Both the position numbers and the translations under genes were made by a program. A model generated the notes under the pieces. It worked only from the letters and a program-made list of their open reading frames with translations, did no database searches and had not been told where the DNA came from. Shown piece by piece: positions 1-8,567 of a stretch of 39,262 bases of DNA (within the stretch, counting starts at the first letter, position 1; each line of letters begins with the position of its first letter). The stretch lies in assembly GCA_021648025.1 (NCBI GenBank), contig JAKITO010000031.1, positions 1 to 39,262 of the forward strand, written 5' to 3'. This DNA is from Paracoccaceae bacterium. Lineage in GTDB: Bacteria; Pseudomonadota; Alphaproteobacteria; Rhodobacterales; Rhodobacteraceae.

Positions 1-2
1 CG

Positions 3-878
3 GGTGGCGTGGTCGCCGAGCAGGTGATCCGCCCGACCGGGCTTGTTGATCCGGAGATCAAGATCGTGCCAGCAAAGGGGCAGGTGCCGGATCTGCTTGT
101 GCGCTGCCGCGAACGCATCGAACGCGGCGAGCGCGTGCTGGTGATTGCGCTGACGAAGCGTTTGTGCGAAGATCTTACAAGCTATCTCGACCAGCAGGAC
201 ATCTCATCGCGGTACATGCACAGCGACATCACGACACTCGAACGCACGGAGATCCTGACCGATCTGCGCAAGGGCGAATACGATGTCTTGGTTGGTGTGA
301 ACCTGCTGCGCGAGGGGCTGGACCTACCGGAAGTGTCATTGGTTTGTATTCTTGACGCGGACAAAGAAGGATTTTTGCGGAGTTCGACAAGCCTGATTCA
401 ACAGATGGGCCGGGCGGCAAGGAATGTAAACTCGACGGTCATCATGTACGCCGACAGGATTACGAATTCGATGCAGACGGCGATGGATGAAACAGATCGC
501 CGGCGGGCGAAGCAGATCGCGTACAACACCGAGCACGGCATCACGCCCAGGACCATCGAAAAATCGATCCGCCAGGGCATCGAACTGGAACTCAAAGCAA
601 GACGGACAGCGCGGGAAGTCATCGGTGCGGATGATGATGCGTTTGAGGCCGAGGAACTGGTAAGGCAACTCGAAGAAGAGATGCTCGCGGCGGCTGAGAA
701 GACCGAGTTCGAGAAGGCAGCCCAACTCCGCGACCAGATCAAACTTGTCAGGCAGGGCAAGGTGGGTATTGATGGCAAGGTCAGGCGATCGGAACTGAAA
801 AAGAAAACAGGCAGCCGGGCGCAGGGCAAATCGGCGGGAATGCCGGGGGTCCACGCCAAGAAGAGGAAGAAACGCTGA
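3..878 (+). CDS. uvrB: UvrB, excinuclease ABC subunit B (5' end missing)
   Basis: This is the C-terminal ~291 residues of UvrB, the helicase-like damage-verification subunit of UvrABC nucleotide excision repair. The frame is open through the left window edge, so the N-terminal ATP-binding half lies outside. Visible are the helicase C-terminal domain with [15 protein letters not shown], the arginine-finger motif QMGRAARN, and a C-terminal UVR domain around [12 protein letters not shown] that would contact UvrC. The tail is very Lys/Arg-rich (ending KKRKKR). The wording, for example [14 protein letters not shown] and this basic tail, is unlike the roseobacter UvrB I know and reminds me of planctomycete proteins. 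That origin is inference. It sits upstream of a gene cut by an IS element, so it may not belong to the same replicon as the rest of the window. Confidence 0.93.
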   Translation, partial: GGVVAEQVIRPTGLVDPEIKIVPAKGQVPDLLVRCRERIERGERVLVIALTKRLCEDLTSYLDQQDISSRYMHSDITTLERTEILTDLRKGEYDVLVGVNLLREGLDLPEVSLVCILDADKEGFLRSSTSLIQQMGRAARNVNSTVIMYADRITNSMQTAMDETDRRRAKQIAYNTEHGITPRTIEKSIRQGIELELKARRTAREVIGADDDAFEAEELVRQLEEEMLAAAEKTEFEKAAQLRDQIKLVRQGKVGIDGKVRRSELKKKTGSRAQGKSAGMPGVHAKKRKKR

Positions 879-931
879 TTCTGCTGGCTCAATTTCCGTG
901 CAAATCCTACGGCTATGCCGATAGGAAAAGC

Positions 932-1522
932 ATGGAAAAAAACCAGGATATACAGATCACGTTCGATCACAGCACCGCGGTTGCGTTTCGCTGGCTCAAA
1001 ACCAGCTACTGGCGGCAGGTCTGGCTGCGTGCCGCGGCAGAAGCCGGCGCTCGACCGATTGTAATCTACGGCGGCGGGCGGCACACGGTGAAATTTATCC
1101 GCTTCATACAAAAGCTCGAAGCAGGCCCGACCGTCCGGGCAATCCTGGACGACATGCCTTCATGTGAAGATATCGGGGGCTTTCCGGTCGTCAAACCGAG
1201 CGAGATTGACCCCAAAGACATATCGCTTGTATTGATAAGCTCGGACTGGATTGAGGATACACTGGCCATTCGCGCCAACGAGTGGTCCGGCGGCAAGGCG
1301 CCGGTGATCCGCATGTACGAGCAGGTTCCAACGCAAGTGCTGCACGCACTGGACAACGCGGGCGAGATCGTGCCCTTTCAACCAGGCTTTCAGTGTCCGA
1401 AATCCTGCCTTGTCATTGCCGAATTGGTCTTGTCACGGTTACGTTCCGGTCTCTTTCGAGCAATGTTTGCTATGAAGGAGATAAGAAATGGCAACGGGTT
1501 ACACCGAAGAGTTTCGCCATGA
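932..1522 (+). pseudogene. Unknown Rossmann-like protein, 3' end replaced by IS sequence
   Basis: The open frame begins at an ATG preceded by AGGAAA, 53 bp after uvrB on the same strand. I do not recognise the family. Residues ~40-50 carry IVIYGGGRHT, a glycine-rich beta-turn-helix like the start of a nucleotide-binding Rossmann fold, and ~residues 68-110 alternate predicted strands and helices (AILDD, GGFPVV, LVLISSDW). The native sequence appears to stop near base 1393 (about residue 154). From there the frame runs through the non-coding left end of an IS3-type element and adds ~40 unrelated residues before a chance stop. It is therefore probably a truncated gene, with the missing part separated from it by the IS event or lost. 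Its base use resembles the uvrB segment rather than the roseobacter-like genes downstream. Confidence 0.6.
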
Positions 1523-1617
1523 TGCGGTTCGCATCGCAACAACCAGTGGCCTGACCAGGCCGCAGATAGCATCAGATATGGGGGGCGGGCTTTCGACGCT
1601 GAACAAGTGGCTTTTAC
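1394..1617 (+). mobile_element. IS3-family insertion sequence remnant (left end)
   Basis: The segment has about 94 bp of leader starting with TGTCCGAAATCC, a plausible IS3-type terminal sequence beginning with TG, followed by a ribosome site AAGGAG at 1475-1480 and the first ~43 codons of an IS3 OrfA. The rest of orfA, all of orfB and the right end are absent: at about 1612-1617 the sequence switches to a methyltransferase-like gene. The left boundary is inferred from where the upstream protein sequence stops making sense; no matching right inverted repeat was available to confirm it. Confidence 0.7.
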
Positions 1618-1631
1618 CGATATTCGCGTAA
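1488..1631 (+). pseudogene. IS3-family transposase OrfA, N-terminal fragment
   Basis: A 47-codon frame starts at an ATG 7 bp after AAGGAG. Its first ~41 residues (MATGYTEEFRHDAVRIA..., then SGLTRPQIASDMG and GLSTLNKW) match the N-terminal helix-turn-helix of IS3 OrfA proteins, which bind the transposon ends. Full OrfA proteins are about 90-100 residues and are followed by orfB with the DDE catalytic domain. Both are missing, so the fragment cannot transpose. The last few codons (after KWLL) already come from the adjoining gene read out of frame. Confidence 0.85.
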
Positions 1632-1824
1632 CCCTCAGTACATTGCCGATATTGGCATTCTGGTCGGCTGGGCGGTTTTGTCGGGATCCCAAACGGCATT
1701 GCCGGTGGTAAGTGCCGGGATTTTGGTTTTGCTGGTCGCGCCGCTTGCAGAAGAGCCATGGCTGAGGAAAACCTATGGCCAGCGGTTCAAAGATTATTGC
1801 CAACATACGCGGCGTTACCTTTAG
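1612..1824 (+). pseudogene. Isoprenylcysteine methyltransferase-like protein, C-terminal fragment
   Basis: Read in frame from 1612, 70 residues look like the C-terminus of a membrane ICMT/PEMT-type methyltransferase: YRYSRNPQY (the S-adenosylmethionine-binding RxxRNPxY region), a hydrophobic segment, then LAEEPWLRKTYGQRF, the conserved E-E and R-F tail of this family, ending at TAG. The N-terminal membrane helices and start codon are missing because the frame is joined directly to the IS3 OrfA fragment. It is most likely a dead remnant belonging to the alphaproteobacterial side of the junction. The intact gene, if any, should be elsewhere in the genome. Confidence 0.75.
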
Positions 1825-2094
1825 CTGTCGAGGTGCCCGTGAGAACAGAATCATCCCTGAATGGCCAAACAACCTGAGAACGAGAACCGGGTGATGAAAA
1901 CTGAATGGCGCTTTATCCAAAGGATGGTGATCGCGCATGATTTCCGATAAGAAACACGCCAAACCTGAATCGTTTGCTGCAAACCCATGAGAACCGCCCC
2001 GCCCCCCAAAATCGCCTGTCGCGCCAAAGGCCTTGGCCCGACGCCGTTCACCAAACCGTACCTTGCCACTCTACCCGAAGGGTCCCCCACCTGA
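1825..2094. other. Non-coding gap before sdaA
   Basis: These 270 bp hold no convincing gene. A 29-codon frame at 1861-1950 (+) has a weak resemblance to the start of a small cupin protein (RVMKTEWRF), but then terminates. The stretch is presumably the decayed region between the methyltransferase remnant and sdaA and should contain the sdaA promoter. No clear -35/-10 pair was identified. Confidence 0.4.
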
Positions 2095-3468
2095 ATGTTC
2101 TTGTCTGTCTTCGATATGTTCAAAGTCGGCATCGGTCCGTCGTCGTCCCACACCATGGGACCAATGGTCGCCGCCGCAAGGTTCCTTGACCTGATGCGCG
2201 CTTCGCCGTTTGAATTTTCTGGCGTGCGGGTTTCGCTGCATGGCTCGCTGGCCTTTACCGGGGTCGGCCACGCCACCGACCGGGCGACCATTCTGGGGCT
2301 GGCAGGGTTTGTGCCCGAAAGTTATGACGCCAAGACAGCTGAGACTGCCCTGAGCGATATCAGGTCCACCGGCACAGTCACTCCCGATGGGCTGGGCACG
2401 CTGCACTTTAATCCGACCCGGGATCTGACATTCGACTATGATACCATCCTGCCGGGCCATGCCAATGGAATGATTCTGATGGCCACCGATGCGCAGGGCG
2501 ACGTCACCCTGCGACAGACCTATTATTCGATTGGTGGCGGGTTTGTGATGTCTGAACAGGAACTGGCCGCAGGCAAGGATACCGACGAAGGCCCAGCCAT
2601 CCCGTTCCCATTCCAATCCGCTGCTGAAATGCTGGACATGGCCGCACAAAGCGGTAAATCCATCGCCGCCATGAAACATGCCAACGAGGTTTCCCGAGGG
2701 TGCAAGGCCAGCCTTGGCAAAGGCACGGCCCGTCTGTGGGAGGTGATGAATGCCTGCATCGAACGCGGTCTTGACACACCCGGTATCCTGCCGGGAGGTT
2801 TGAACGTCAAACGCCGTGCCAAAGGCATTCACCAGGCATTGATGGCTGAATCGGGCCTGAACCAGACCGCGCCGCATGTCATCAACGACTGGATCTGTGT
2901 CTATGCCCTGGCGGTGAACGAAGAAAATGCCGGTGGCGGGCAGGTTGTCACCGCCCCCACCAATGGCGCCGCAGGGGTGTTGCCGGCCACCTTGCGATAC
3001 TACCTTGACCACGTGCCCGGCGCCACGCCCGCCCATATCGAAGACTTCCTGCTGACCGCAGCCGCGATTGGCGGGTTGATCAAGTACAACGCGTCTATAT
3101 CCGGGGCCGAGGCCGGCTGTCAGGCTGAAGTCGGCAGCGCCTCGGCGATGGCCGCCGCCGGCCTTTGCGCCGTCCTGGGTGGCACGCCGGAGCAAGTGGA
3201 AAACGCCGCCGAGATTGCCCTGGAGCATCATCTGGGCATGACCTGCGATCCGGTGCGCGGGCTGGTTCAGGTGCCATGTATCGAACGCAACGGGTTGGGC
3301 GCGGTCAAGGCCGTCACCGCCGCCAGCCTGGCCTTGCGCGGTGATGGCACCCATTTTGTACCGTTGGATTCCTGCATCGAAACCATGCGCCAGACCGGCC
3401 TGGACATGAGCAGCAACTATAAGGAAACATCGCTTGGCGGTTTGGCTGTGAATGTGCCCAATTGCTGA
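2095..3468 (+). CDS. sdaA: L-serine ammonia-lyase (single-chain, iron-sulfur type)
   Basis: This enzyme deaminates L-serine to pyruvate and ammonia in the cytoplasm. The 457-residue length fits the single-chain bacterial type in which the beta-like domain (N-terminal) and alpha-like catalytic domain (C-terminal) are fused. Residues 12-24 contain [13 protein letters not shown], the family hallmark. The three cysteines that ligate the oxygen-sensitive [4Fe-4S] cluster are at 342 (AGCQAE), 384 (TCDPVRG) and 395 (VPCIER), the expected spacing. TAPTNGAAG lies in the catalytic domain. The start [11 protein letters not shown] is typical, although no strong Shine-Dalgarno precedes it. It is transcribed alone, with a 93-bp gap before the next gene. 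A long antisense frame over it is a coding shadow. Confidence 0.97.
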   Translation: MFLSVFDMFKVGIGPSSSHTMGPMVAAARFLDLMRASPFEFSGVRVSLHGSLAFTGVGHATDRATILGLAGFVPESYDAKTAETALSDIRSTGTVTPDGLGTLHFNPTRDLTFDYDTILPGHANGMILMATDAQGDVTLRQTYYSIGGGFVMSEQELAAGKDTDEGPAIPFPFQSAAEMLDMAAQSGKSIAAMKHANEVSRGCKASLGKGTARLWEVMNACIERGLDTPGILPGGLNVKRRAKGIHQALMAESGLNQTAPHVINDWICVYALAVNEENAGGGQVVTAPTNGAAGVLPATLRYYLDHVPGATPAHIEDFLLTAAAIGGLIKYNASISGAEAGCQAEVGSASAMAAAGLCAVLGGTPEQVENAAEIALEHHLGMTCDPVRGLVQVPCIERNGLGAVKAVTAASLALRGDGTHFVPLDSCIETMRQTGLDMSSNYKETSLGGLAVNVPNC

Positions 3469-3561
3469 ACCTCGCAAACAACCCGCTTTAAACGTGTAAA
3501 ATTTCAGGCATCACGCAACCATTGCTTGCATTTTCGAATTTTGCAGCCTAGCGTCAGTTTT

Positions 3562-4515
3562 ATGCAAACTGACAGGCCTGTTCTGGGTATCCTTCTTATG
3601 CTGGGATTTTGTATCGTCGCACCGATGGGTGATGCGGTTGCCAAGCTACTGGGGCAGTCAGTACCTTTGGGCGAGGTTCTGTTGGTACGGTTCGCACTTC
3701 AGGCTGTTGTGCTGATTCCGCTGGTGATCATTTCGCGCCGGGCCTGGCGGATGGGTCCAAGGGTTTTCAGCCTCGTTGCCTTGCGCACAGCCCTGCATAT
3801 TGTCGGTATCGCCGCAATGTTTACCGCCCTTCAGTATCTGCCCTTGGCGGATGCGGTGGCTATTGCCTTTGTGATGCCCTTCATCATGCTACTTCTTGGC
3901 AAATATGTTCTGGGGGAAGAGGTCGGCAGCCGCCGCTTTGTCGCCTGCATGGTTGGCTTTATCGGCACGTTACTGGTGGTTCAGCCCAGCTTTGCCGCCG
4001 TCGGCCTGCCGGCCCTGCTGCCTCTGGTGGTGGCGGTGGTGTTCTCGTTGTTCATGCTGGTCACCCGCCAGATCGCCAAGCAAACCGACCCGATTGGCCT
4101 TCAGGCCGTCAGTGGTGTGATGGCAAGTGTTGTGCTTTTACCGGCCCTGTTGATCGGTCAGGCGTTTGGGATTGCCCCGCTGACAATGATCGCGCCTTCG
4201 GCCAATGAATGGATGCTTCTGGTTGGAATTGGTCTTCTGGGCACAACGGCGCATCTGCTGATGACATGGTCGCTGCGTTATGCGCCTTCGGCGACGCTGG
4301 CACCGATGCAATACCTGGAAATACCGGTTGCCACCCTGATTGGCCTGCTGATCTTTCACGACCTGCCCAATACATTGGCGTCGGTCGGCATCTGTATCAC
4401 CATTGCGGCCGGCATCTATGTGGTCTTGCGCGAACGTTCTCTAAGCATATTGCGCAAACGCGCCGCCGCCTTACGCCCTGCCACCGGGCTTAACCGGGGC
4501 GAAGCGCCCGCATAA
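3562..4515 (+). CDS. DMT-superfamily (EamA) permease
   Basis: A 317-residue inner-membrane protein with about ten hydrophobic segments arranged as two five-helix EamA repeats, a drug/metabolite transporter (RhaT/RarD-like) architecture. The N-terminal helix reads GILLMLGFCIVAPMGDAVAKLLG, here shown only to locate it at residues ~7-30, and the second repeat opens near LPLVVAVVFSLFMLV. The substrate cannot be told from sequence: members export amino acids, nucleobases or metabolites. A TTG start at 3526 would add 12 residues (MHFRILQPSVSF) ahead of MQTDRP; the ATG at 3562 fits family length better. Its 3' end overlaps the convergent thiamine pyrophosphokinase gene by 26 bp. Confidence 0.88.
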   Translation: MQTDRPVLGILLMLGFCIVAPMGDAVAKLLGQSVPLGEVLLVRFALQAVVLIPLVIISRRAWRMGPRVFSLVALRTALHIVGIAAMFTALQYLPLADAVAIAFVMPFIMLLLGKYVLGEEVGSRRFVACMVGFIGTLLVVQPSFAAVGLPALLPLVVAVVFSLFMLVTRQIAKQTDPIGLQAVSGVMASVVLLPALLIGQAFGIAPLTMIAPSANEWMLLVGIGLLGTTAHLLMTWSLRYAPSATLAPMQYLEIPVATLIGLLIFHDLPNTLASVGICITIAAGIYVVLRERSLSILRKRAAALRPATGLNRGEAPA

Positions 4516-5173
4516 CCGCATCCAGGGATCCTCGCGGCGTGATCATCAACAGGCCACCCGGATCATTCGGGCCACCCGAACCATCCAGCTCCAACACAAC
4601 CCGCCCCAGCGCCCGGTTCGAGGTGGCAACCCGCCCGCCCGGAGACAACTCCAGCCCGTCAATCGGCCACGCCAATCCCTGGGAACGCCCGCTAACCAAC
4701 CGCATTGGAAACAATGACACTACGTCGCCCGCCGCCAAACCTACCTCAATCTTTGGCGGCACCTGAAAAACCAATTCTCTCTCGCCAATCAGAATGCACC
4801 GGTGATCGGACTGGCGCACCAGGGTATTGAACGCCGCAAGCTGATGATCAATCCGCCCCCCCAGAAACCCGACCCCCAACACCAAAGGTGCTGCGATATG
4901 GCGCAGAGCCTTGTCGAAATCGGTGCTGTCCTGTTCGGCAATGGCAATCATCCGTGCCTCAGGCAGCGCCGCCCTTGCAGCGTCAGTCAGGCTGTCAAAG
5001 TCACCGATCACCGCCACTGGCCTATGTCCCAGCGCCAACGCCGTATCCGCCCCACCATCAGCCGCCACCAAAACAGGCGCGCGTTCCAGCGCCAGCGCCA
5101 AATCGCCTTCGCCAACTTCGCCCCCGCCAATCAGGGTTATTGGTTCCAATTCGTGAACAATCGGCGCTGTCAT
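4490..5173 (-). CDS. thiN: Thiamine pyrophosphokinase
   Basis: Thiamine pyrophosphokinase transfers pyrophosphate from ATP to thiamine, giving the cofactor thiamine pyrophosphate directly. The 227-residue protein has the N-terminal catalytic domain with GGGEVGEGDL, VAADGGAD and the acidic motif VIGDFDSL, plus TDFDKAL around residue 95 and GVGFLGGRIDHQLA, all characteristic of bacterial TPK. The C-terminal part is the beta-rich thiamine-binding domain. The ATG at 5173 (MTAPIVHEL) was chosen because the extra 51 upstream residues of the open frame are not TPK-like and would intrude on the divergent gene. It diverges from the acidic protein at 5313, leaving ~139 bp for both promoters. No TPP riboswitch was recognised there. 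Confidence 0.93.
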   Translation of the reverse strand: MTAPIVHELEPITLIGGGEVGEGDLALALERAPVLVAADGGADTALALGHRPVAVIGDFDSLTDAARAALPEARMIAIAEQDSTDFDKALRHIAAPLVLGVGFLGGRIDHQLAAFNTLVRQSDHRCILIGERELVFQVPPKIEVGLAAGDVVSLFPMRLVSGRSQGLAWPIDGLELSPGGRVATSNRALGRVVLELDGSGGPNDPGGLLMITPRGSLDAVMRALRPG

Positions 5174-5312
5174 GCCGGAATTTACCTTATATTTGGAATT
5201 TGGCCACATTTTAAACACAAAATGATACGGTAAATTGCACAGATTCGGGCCGGTTTTGACGCGCTGGACATGGTAAACGGTGTTCAATAAGACTGTAGAG
5301 GACGAGCATCCC

Positions 5313-7565
5313 ATGGTACACACCAATAAAATACTTACCGTATCCTACGGTACATTTTCCTGCACATTGGAAGGGTTTGAAGACTCTTTCGATACAATGA
5401 AATCGATTGCAGAGTACTTCCGCGATCTGGCTTCGGACGACCGGTACTTTGGCGCGGAACCGCCGCAACCGGACGCTGACATGCTGGCGCGTATCGCCCA
5501 GCGCGACATGTCCCGCCGGGTCGAAGCCCATAGCACCGACACCGGTACAATTGTTCTGCGCGCCGCAGAGCCAGACACAGCACCCGACACCGTTACACAA
5601 GCCGCACAGGCAACCGCCGCAGTTGCCATCACAGAGCCTGTGATCGAAATCATTTCAACGCCGGATACGCCACCTGAAGTGGCCGAAGCGGACCCCGGCA
5701 ATACCACCGAACCACTGGGTGAAGAGATTGAAGTGGTTGAAACCCCGGACACTGGCGAAGCCGATTCTGAGGAAAATACGGATGAGCCCTCGGATGAAAA
5801 GGTCGAAATCATCGACGTGCCCACCCAAGAGGTCGCCCAAGAAGTCAATGACAAAGATCTGGTCGAACAGCCACTGCCTGAGATCACCGAAGTCACAGAG
5901 CAGCAGCAAGAGCCACCTGAAACAGACGCCGCGCCTAAGGTTAAAGTCGAAGACGTTGGCGAAGTTCAGGACACGCCAGAATTGACAGCGGACGATCTGA
6001 CTGAGGGTGCGCCAAAAGACGACGTGGAAATCGACAAAGCGCAGGTAGTCGCCCCAGCCCGGGAAACCATTGCCGCTGTCGATTCGATTGCCGCCAAGCT
6101 GCAACGCATTCGCGCAGTGGTTTCGCAAAACGACTCCATGGCTCAGATGGGCGACTATACCGAAGATCAGCACGCGGATGGCTTTGTTGCTGACGCCGCT
6201 CAGGATATTTCTGAAGCGCTGGAAATAGACGACGAAACTTTGACGCCCCCCCACGATGTGGACGATACGGATGATCAGGTGTCCCTTATCCTGAATCAGA
6301 TCGACGCCGATGCGGCACGGGACACAACAAAAACGGAAACAGCGCCAAAAACTGAATCCGAAGAAGACTTCTTCGGCGCGGCGAACCAGCCCGAGATTGA
6401 GCCTGTGGACGAAGACGTTGACGATAAATTCAGCGATGCGGATATTTCCGGGTTTGTTTCTGACCAGGTTTCAGCACCTCTTCAGGCCCGCGTCGTCAAG
6501 GTAAAACGCACTGACCTGGAAGCAGCAATTGCCAGCGGCCAGCTGGAACAGATGGATGACGGTGACGATGCCGACGGGGCAGATATCTTTGCGGATCAGG
6601 CCCCGGATCAGGCAACAGAAAGCTCTTTGTCCGCCGAGGACGAAGCCGACCTGATGCGTGAACTGGCTGCGGTTGAAGAGGAAATGGCGGTTGAACAGGG
6701 CGTGACTGGCGAAGTGGCCGACCACGAAACTGACGAAGCGCTTGATTTTGACAATGCGGACCCCGAGGCGGAAATGGTCGAAGCAGAAGAGAATATCTTC
6801 GGCGATGATATCATTTCGGATGAACCGGCCCACGCCGCCTTGCAGCAGAGCGTTTCAGAAGACGAAGACGATCTGTCGCGTTTGATGAATGCCGCTAACG
6901 AAAAACTGGATGATCCGGAAACCTCATCGCGCCATGAAACCTATAGCCAGCTGCGTGCGGCTGTGGCTGTGGCCGAGGCCGAACGCAACGCCGGTGGCGC
7001 AATTGACGCCGGTTCCGAGGATGAAGAATACCGCCAGGACCTGGCTCAGGTGGTGCGCCCACGCCGCCCTTCGGCTGATGGTGCCCGGGTCGCGGCCCGC
7101 CCGGTGGTTGATACCCGCCCGGCCCCGCTAAAGCTGGTGGCAGAACAACGGGTCGATGCTGGTGCCGACACTGCAAACCTTGGTCCGGTGCGTCCGCGCC
7201 GGGTCATGGGCGATGCCGGCACGCCGGATTCGACCGGAACCGACCGGGCATTCGCCGAGTTTGCCAACCGCGTCGGCGCCACCGATTTGCCGGACCTGCT
7301 TGAGGCCGCCGCGGCGTATTTGTCGTTTGTCGAAGGTCACGAAAGGTTTTCGCGCCCGCAACTGATGAACAAGGTGCGGCTGATCAAACAGGACGGCTAC
7401 AACCGCGAAGACGGGTTGCGGTCGTTTGGCCAATTGTTGCGCGACGGCAAGATCGAAAAGAAAGGCGGCGGTCGTTTTGCCGCCTCTGGCGATATCGGTT
7501 TCCGCCCGGATGACCAGCAAAGCGGACCAGGGGCTGTTGACGGCCACCGACGCGCATTGGTTTGA
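5313..7565 (+). CDS. Large acidic protein of unknown function, roseobacter type
   Basis: The 750-residue protein has three parts. Residues 1-~70 form a folded-looking domain (TVSYGTFSCTLEGFEDSFDTM, then SIAEYFRDLASDDRYFGAEPP) that I recognise from other Rhodobacterales as a conserved N-terminus. Residues ~90-560 are extremely rich in Glu and Asp with repeated valine/threonine/proline patterns and are probably disordered. Residues ~645-740 are again structured: two or three helices (LPDLLEAAAAYLSFVEG, SRPQLMNKV, EDGLRSFGQLL) followed by a short hairpin (KIEKKGGGRFAAS), suggesting a winged-helix-like fold. No signal peptide or membrane segment is visible, so it is likely cytoplasmic. The ATG at 5313 follows AGAGGAC by a good distance; an upstream ATG at 5280 lacks one. 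Similar proteins carry misleading names such as CheA or lipoprotein; I see no kinase or lipobox features. Confidence 0.85.
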   Translation: MVHTNKILTVSYGTFSCTLEGFEDSFDTMKSIAEYFRDLASDDRYFGAEPPQPDADMLARIAQRDMSRRVEAHSTDTGTIVLRAAEPDTAPDTVTQAAQATAAVAITEPVIEIISTPDTPPEVAEADPGNTTEPLGEEIEVVETPDTGEADSEENTDEPSDEKVEIIDVPTQEVAQEVNDKDLVEQPLPEITEVTEQQQEPPETDAAPKVKVEDVGEVQDTPELTADDLTEGAPKDDVEIDKAQVVAPARETIAAVDSIAAKLQRIRAVVSQNDSMAQMGDYTEDQHADGFVADAAQDISEALEIDDETLTPPHDVDDTDDQVSLILNQIDADAARDTTKTETAPKTESEEDFFGAANQPEIEPVDEDVDDKFSDADISGFVSDQVSAPLQARVVKVKRTDLEAAIASGQLEQMDDGDDADGADIFADQAPDQATESSLSAEDEADLMRELAAVEEEMAVEQGVTGEVADHETDEALDFDNADPEAEMVEAEENIFGDDIISDEPAHAALQQSVSEDEDDLSRLMNAANEKLDDPETSSRHETYSQLRAAVAVAEAERNAGGAIDAGSEDEEYRQDLAQVVRPRRPSADGARVAARPVVDTRPAPLKLVAEQRVDAGADTANLGPVRPRRVMGDAGTPDSTGTDRAFAEFANRVGATDLPDLLEAAAAYLSFVEGHERFSRPQLMNKVRLIKQDGYNREDGLRSFGQLLRDGKIEKKGGGRFAASGDIGFRPDDQQSGPGAVDGHRRALV

Positions 7566-7682
7566 CAGGTTTCCTCCTGACAAGGTAAGGGTCGCCAATG
7601 GCCTGAGGAACAGCCCCGAAGGCTGCGAAATAATAGTGGGCTATATCAATAAGATGTAACGCAAGCAGGGTGAGTTCCGGTT

Positions 7683-8273
7683 TCAGACCGCTGCTTCGTG
7701 ATGGCGATACAGCCATAGACGCGCAGGGGGCAAATTCCAAAAAACAGTGGTAAGGTGGCTGACCGAGAATCTGCCTGGCCGGGCAGGAACCGGCGGCGAC
7801 AACCCATAGGAAAACTGGACCATCGGGCGCCCCGGCTCTAACAGGTCAAGAACCGCGTCGACCAGTTTGACCCTTTGTTCGACCGGGAAATTTAGCAACG
7901 GCAAGGCCGAGATCACGGTATCAAACCTGCGAATTCCCAACTCTCGGGCAATTCTTGATATGTCGAACGCATCGCCAAAAATAAAATTGACCCCCGAATA
8001 CCGCTGCCGCAGGGTCGGCAGAAAGCCCTCGGAATATTCGACAGATACCAGGTTTTCCGGCGCCACGCCCTGATCAAGAATTGCCTTTGTTATCACCCCG
8101 GTCCCTGGCCCCAGTTCCAGCACCGGCAAGTCACTGTCGGCACGTGCCACGCCGGCCATTTCCCGCGCCATGACGGCGCTGGTCGGCGCAATTGCCCCTA
8201 TCTTTCTGGGGTTCATCAACCATCCGTGATAAAATGCCTGCATGTTGCCTGATTTTCCCGTCATCTTCATCAA
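7683..8273 (-). CDS. PmtA-like phospholipid N-methyltransferase
   Basis: A 196-residue class I S-adenosylmethionine-dependent methyltransferase. Residues 51-59 are VLELGPGTG, the SAM-binding motif I, preceded by a typical PmtA opening (FYHGWLMNPRKIGAIAPTS, at residues 14-32) and followed by a motif-II acidic residue in VSVEYSEGF. Alphaproteobacterial PmtA proteins methylate phosphatidylethanolamine towards phosphatidylcholine at the inner membrane. KsgA/rRNA dimethyltransferases share the fold, but this opening and the ISALPLLNFP motif favour PmtA. It is the last gene of a minus-strand group behind purA and the DUF2842 gene, 60 bp downstream of the latter. The 117 bp between its end and the acidic-protein gene hold nothing recognisable. 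Confidence 0.85.
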   Translation of the reverse strand: MMKMTGKSGNMQAFYHGWLMNPRKIGAIAPTSAVMAREMAGVARADSDLPVLELGPGTGVITKAILDQGVAPENLVSVEYSEGFLPTLRQRYSGVNFIFGDAFDISRIARELGIRRFDTVISALPLLNFPVEQRVKLVDAVLDLLEPGRPMVQFSYGLSPPVPARPGRFSVSHLTTVFWNLPPARLWLYRHHEAAV

Positions 8274-8333
8274 GTCCCGATAATGGCAAATGAACAGGCG
8301 ACATGCCAGCCTGAAATCAGAGCGGCCACCCGG

Positions 8334-8567
8334 TCAGTCCTCCTGATCCGGGTCGACCTGTCCGATGCCGCGAAACACCGATTTGAACGGCAATATCCAG
8401 ACCATGCCCAGCACCACATAAACCAGCAACTCTACCAGAAACGGCGGCTGTCCAATCCAGTTCAGCACCGTGACCACGGTGACGATATAAACCGGCAGAC
8501 CGACCAGAAGGATCACCAGCGACCAGCGCTTGCGGGCCTTGTAGCTGAGTTTTGAACCAATTCCCAT
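8334..8567 (-). CDS. DUF2842 small membrane protein
   Basis: This 77-residue protein starts at an ATG whose last-base overlap with the purA stop (ATGA) indicates translational coupling. The sequence opens with a basic stretch (LSYKARKRW), followed by two hydrophobic helices (LVILLVGLPVYIVTVVTVL and LLVYVVLGMVWILPF) and a C-terminal acidic tail. This matches the DUF2842 family, found in alphaproteobacteria. No biochemical role is known to me. The longer open frame extending to 8732 overlaps purA and is not the gene. Confidence 0.85.
   Translation of the reverse strand: MGIGSKLSYKARKRWSLVILLVGLPVYIVTVVTVLNWIGQPPFLVELLVYVVLGMVWILPFKSVFRGIGQVDPDQED

Noticed and set aside
1861..1950. 29-codon frame resembling the start of a cupin protein
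   Set aside because: Too short, with only a few matching residues (TEWRF) before a stop; could be chance.
2071..3477. 468-codon open frame on the minus strand opposite sdaA
   Set aside because: It mirrors the sdaA codons, its product has no recognisable motif and is rich in Gly, Gln, His and Arg as expected of a GC-rich antisense shadow.
5174..5312. TPP riboswitch or clear promoter in front of thiamine pyrophosphokinase or the acidic gene
   Set aside because: The conserved CUGAGA and related riboswitch words are absent, and a TTGACG at 5256 has no -10 at proper spacing.
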